This document shows, one piece after another, positions 4,427 through 6,477 of a stretch of DNA of 6,477 nucleotides; position 1 is the first letter of the stretch; each line of letters opens with the position of its first letter. The position numbers were made by a program, and so were the translations under genes. The notes under the pieces were generated by a model, which searched no databases, was not told the DNA's origin, and saw only the letters and a list, made by a program, of their open reading frames with translations. The stretch covers positions 1-6,477 of the forward strand of contig JAMCYB010000009.1 of the NCBI GenBank assembly GCA_023474385.1. Reading direction: 5' to 3'. This DNA is from Candidatus Martarchaeota archaeon. GTDB lineage: Archaea; Micrarchaeota; Micrarchaeia; Micrarchaeales; Micrarchaeaceae.

Positions 4427-5347
4427 ATGGACGAGAAGGAGAAGCTTGACTTCGCCTACAGGTACCCGTTTTCGGACGAAGCCAAGGAGATAGTGAAGGG
4501 CGTTTCGCCTGACAATGGCAGGCAGGGCTATCTGGACATAGCTTCAGCAATGATAAAGGGGGCATTGGATAAGAACGGCATTGAGTACAGGAACGTGAGC
4601 TACGGCAAGCTTGAGAACATTGTCGGCTATGCATATTCGCGGCTTCTCATAAGTGCAATCGGCGACGCCTACATGATAGATACCTATGCAAGGGCCGTAG
4701 CGAAGCGGTCCATAAGCGCAATGACTGAGGACAGTGCAGCCAACATAGCCAGGATGGCGAGCGAGCTCGGGCTTAAGGCAGAAGCTGCCGGAGAGGGTTT
4801 CGATGTAAAGGCCACCGATTTCCTCGACTATGCGCCTTCAGGTGATGATTTCTCCGTGGCGAACTACCCGTTTAGCAAGGGAAAGGTCCATCTCTCAATA
4901 TCTGGCATCGCGATGTTCTTAGAAGCGCTGCTCGTGGGCAGGGTAAAGCAAGGGCTTCCCATACCCAGGAACGAGATACCGAAGTTCGTGGCCGCTTATG
5001 CCGCAGGGATGAAAGGGCTTAAGAAGCAGAAGGCGCAGCAGGGAAGCGGCACACGGGGATGGATAGAAAAGCTGCTTGAGCACCCGATACCTGATGTAAG
5101 GCAGAGGGCAGTAGGGCTGATACTTGCGCCGTACCTGGTCAACGTGAAGAAGCTGGAAGTTGATGGTGCCTACAAGATAATACAGGATTACATAAACAGG
5201 TGCAGGACCCTTGATTCGAGCACCAGGATAACCGATTCGCAGATAATGTATTACTGCAAGTACGCGAAGCAGAAGGGCACAAAGCCCATGTCCCTGGCCA
5301 AGGCGAGGGAGATATTTTCAGGAGTGGTTGACTTCGATTCGCTATAG
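4427..5347 (+). CDS. priL: DNA primase large subunit PriL, variant lacking the Fe-S cysteines
   Basis: Non-catalytic regulatory subunit of the archaeo-eukaryotic primase; it pairs with PriS to synthesise RNA/DNA primers at replication forks. The N-terminal two thirds match PriL: YPFSDEAKEIV (13-23), YAYSRLLISAIGDAYMIDTY (68-87) followed by ARAVAKRS (88-95), DFLDYAP (131-137), and the GKVHLSISGIAMFLEALLVG stretch (152-171). Ordinary archaeal PriL ends in a [4Fe-4S] domain with four conserved cysteines. Here only C259 and C277 exist in the whole protein, so such a cluster cannot form in the normal way. Instead residues 213-292 read as a helical domain, with HPIPDVRQRAVGLILAPYLV (219-238) and YYCKYAKQKGTKPMSL (275-290). 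This resembles the PriX / primase-associated helical domain as I remember it; the assignment is an inference. Length 306 residues. No PriS is visible in the window. The start follows the preceding stop by 6 nt. Confidence 0.8.
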   Translation: MDEKEKLDFAYRYPFSDEAKEIVKGVSPDNGRQGYLDIASAMIKGALDKNGIEYRNVSYGKLENIVGYAYSRLLISAIGDAYMIDTYARAVAKRSISAMTEDSAANIARMASELGLKAEAAGEGFDVKATDFLDYAPSGDDFSVANYPFSKGKVHLSISGIAMFLEALLVGRVKQGLPIPRNEIPKFVAAYAAGMKGLKKQKAQQGSGTRGWIEKLLEHPIPDVRQRAVGLILAPYLVNVKKLEVDGAYKIIQDYINRCRTLDSSTRITDSQIMYYCKYAKQKGTKPMSLAKAREIFSGVVDFDSL

Positions 5348-5354
5348 TGGCACA

Positions 5355-5501
5355 ATGGCAGAAATAATGACACTTTGCTACATATGCGGAAGGCCGGCGA
5401 AGCGCGTGTGCAAGCTCTGCGGCAAGCACGTGTGCGGCGAGCATTTCGACGCAAAGCTCGGCATATGCACATCGTGCAAGAAAGGCAGGAAGCTTGGATG
5501 A
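5355..5501 (+). CDS. 48-residue zinc-finger (paired CxxC) protein
   Basis: A short frame directly after priL (7 nt gap) encodes 48 residues beginning MAEIMTLCYICGRPAKRVCK. Cysteine/histidine ligands are spaced C8-x2-C11, C19-x2-C22, C27-x2-H30 and C38-x2-C41, which is enough to bind two zinc ions in a cross-brace or treble-clef arrangement similar to HIT/B-box-type fingers. The C-terminus is basic (CKKGRKLG), compatible with nucleic-acid or protein binding. Small archaeal proteins with the pattern CxxCGxxA-CxxCGxxVCxxH-CxxC are familiar to me but have no assigned function that I know. Codon use matches priL (ATA, AAG, GGC), supporting real coding. The position suggests co-transcription with the 117-residue gene and priL, and possibly a replication or RNA-related role. 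Confidence 0.8.
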   Translation: MAEIMTLCYICGRPAKRVCKLCGKHVCGEHFDAKLGICTSCKKGRKLG

Positions 5502-5518
5502 AGCATTAGCTAGCGAAA

Positions 5519-5530
5519 TGTATTAAGTTT
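5519..5530 (+). promoter_or_regulatory. Candidate box A for guaB
   Basis: The A/T-rich stretch TATTAAGTTT, following a GT, is centred about 26 bases upstream of the guaB ATG at 5550. It fits a leaderless archaeal transcript and indicates that guaB has its own promoter in the 48-nt gap after the zinc-finger gene. The match to a TATA box is only moderate. Confidence 0.4.
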
Positions 5531-5549
5531 TAATTGATACAAGTAATCT

Positions 5550-6477
5550 ATGGACGGCAATAATTTTTACAGCAAGCTTTCAGACTCGCAGATGGCCTTT
5601 ACTTTCGACAGCGTTCTGCTGAGGCCAGGAAAAGCAGTCATAGAACCTAAGGATGCTGACATAAGCACGAACTTCTCTAAGGGCATACGCCTGAGCATTC
5701 CGTTCATTTCTTCTCCTATGGATACAGTAACTGAGAGCCGGATGGCCATAGCAATGGCAAGGAGAGGCGGCATAGGGGTCATACACAGGAACTGCAGCGC
5801 AGAAGAGGAGCTCGACATGGTAAAGGCGGTGAAGAGAGCCGAGTCATTCATAATAAGGGACGTCATAACTATAGGCAAGGACAAGACTGTGAAGGATGCG
5901 TTCCAGATAATGCAGAAGCACTACATATCCGGATTGCCAGTAGTTGAAAACGGCAAGCTTGCAGGCATAATAACGAACAGGGACGTCAGGGACGAGGATC
6001 CGTCAGCAAGGATAGCTGACGTGATGACAAAGGATGTGGTAACAGCCTCGGGTACGATAAGCGAGGCTGACGCAGTGGCACTCATGAGGAAGGAGAAGAT
6101 AGAGAAGCTGCCCGTTGTAGGCAAGGACGGGAGCTTCGAGGGGCTTATAACATACAAGGACGTGAAGGTCAAGGGCAAGTACAAGAATGCCCTCAGGGAC
6201 AAGGACGGAAGGCTTCTTGTCTCTGCTGCGGTATCGCCTTTCGACCTGGACAGGGCCAAGGCCCTTGCCAGTGTGGCGGACCAGCTGCTCGTAGACGTGG
6301 CGCACTTCCACAACGCCAACGTCATGTCGGCAACGAAGCGCATGATAGACGAGGTAGGGAAGCCTGTGATTATTGGCAACCTTGGCACGCGGGAGGGAGT
6401 GCTTGACGCAATGGCGCAGCTTGATGATGGAGTTGCAGGCCTCAGGATGGGCCTCGGCAGCGGCTCAATATGCATCA
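5550..6477 (+). CDS. guaB: Inosine-5'-monophosphate dehydrogenase (3' end outside window)
   Basis: Oxidises IMP to XMP with NAD+, the committed step of GMP synthesis, in the cytosol. The 309 codons present begin MDGNNFYSKLSDSQMAFTFD. SSPMDTVTESRMAIAMARRG (54-73) and GGIGVIHRN (73-81) are the family's N-terminal barrel motifs. Two CBS domains follow: roughly 100-155, with a first repeat ending in NRDV, and 156-210, ending in TYKDV. The barrel then resumes with VDVAHFHN (248-255, normally VDTAHGHS), IIGNLGT (274-280) and LRMGLGSGSICI (298-309), where C308 is the catalytic cysteine. GSGSICI resembles the eukaryotic enzyme more than the bacterial GPGSICT form. The CBS domains exclude GMP reductase. 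Family length is about 480-500 residues, so the last third (flap and catalytic dyad) is missing off the right edge. Confidence 0.96.
   Translation, partial: MDGNNFYSKLSDSQMAFTFDSVLLRPGKAVIEPKDADISTNFSKGIRLSIPFISSPMDTVTESRMAIAMARRGGIGVIHRNCSAEEELDMVKAVKRAESFIIRDVITIGKDKTVKDAFQIMQKHYISGLPVVENGKLAGIITNRDVRDEDPSARIADVMTKDVVTASGTISEADAVALMRKEKIEKLPVVGKDGSFEGLITYKDVKVKGKYKNALRDKDGRLLVSAAVSPFDLDRAKALASVADQLLVDVAHFHNANVMSATKRMIDEVGKPVIIGNLGTREGVLDAMAQLDDGVAGLRMGLGSGSICI

Noticed and set aside
4425..4634. Minus-strand cysteine-rich short frame opposite the priL start
   Set aside because: The cysteines come from antisense codons of priL (GCA/GCT and similar patterns read backward) and have no ligand spacing; the sense frame matches PriL.
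5921..6475. 184-residue open frame on the minus strand
   Set aside because: It is antisense to guaB, whose motifs are unmistakable, and its serine/alanine/leucine-rich translation shows no domain. It is a shadow of the coding strand.

Overview
The window is archaeal. It holds an archaeal/eukaryotic-type isoleucyl-tRNA synthetase, the large subunit of the archaeo-eukaryotic primase (PriL), and several genes whose best start codon lies about 23-31 bases after an A/T-rich box A (TATA) element, the spacing expected for leaderless or near-leaderless archaeal transcripts. The core genes lean on ATA for isoleucine and AGG for arginine and are moderate in G+C. Small compact genes and a PriL without its iron-sulfur cysteines suggest a reduced lineage such as a DPANN/ARMAN-type archaeon, but that placement is inference.

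Layout from left to right: (1) 1-601, minus strand: the first 200 codons of ileS, cut by the window edge. (2) 700-1230, minus: a Nudix hydrolase of the ADP-ribose pyrophosphatase type. (3) 1231-1362: a divergent promoter region with two box A elements, a small palindrome and repeated TACAC half-sites. (4) 1363-2943, plus: an AAA-type ATPase with a DUF4143-like C-terminal part carrying PD-(D/E)XK-like residues. (5) 2958-3698: a tRNA-Pro(CGG) gene and, 665 bp away in the same orientation, a 60/63-identical copy of its 3' part. Between them lies a compact 115-residue inorganic-pyrophosphatase-like gene. This looks like a small integrated cassette or a local duplication at a tRNA gene. (6) 3732-3998, minus: a two-helix membrane protein. 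(7) 3999-4066: a second divergent promoter, built around a 19-nt palindrome that contains both TATA elements. (8) 4067-5501, plus: a tight three-gene operon of an unrecognised 117-residue protein, PriL, and a 48-residue zinc-ribbon-like protein too short for routine ORF calling. (9) 5550-6477, plus: guaB (IMP dehydrogenase), cut just after its catalytic cysteine.

The housekeeping genes (ileS, tRNA-Pro, priL, guaB) cover translation, replication priming and GMP synthesis. The ATPase and the pyrophosphatase-like gene look like accessory genes inserted among them. The most interesting points are the PriL with a non-Fe-S, possibly PriX-like C-terminal domain in an operon with two unknown small proteins, and the tRNA-Pro repeat pair flanking a single compact gene.
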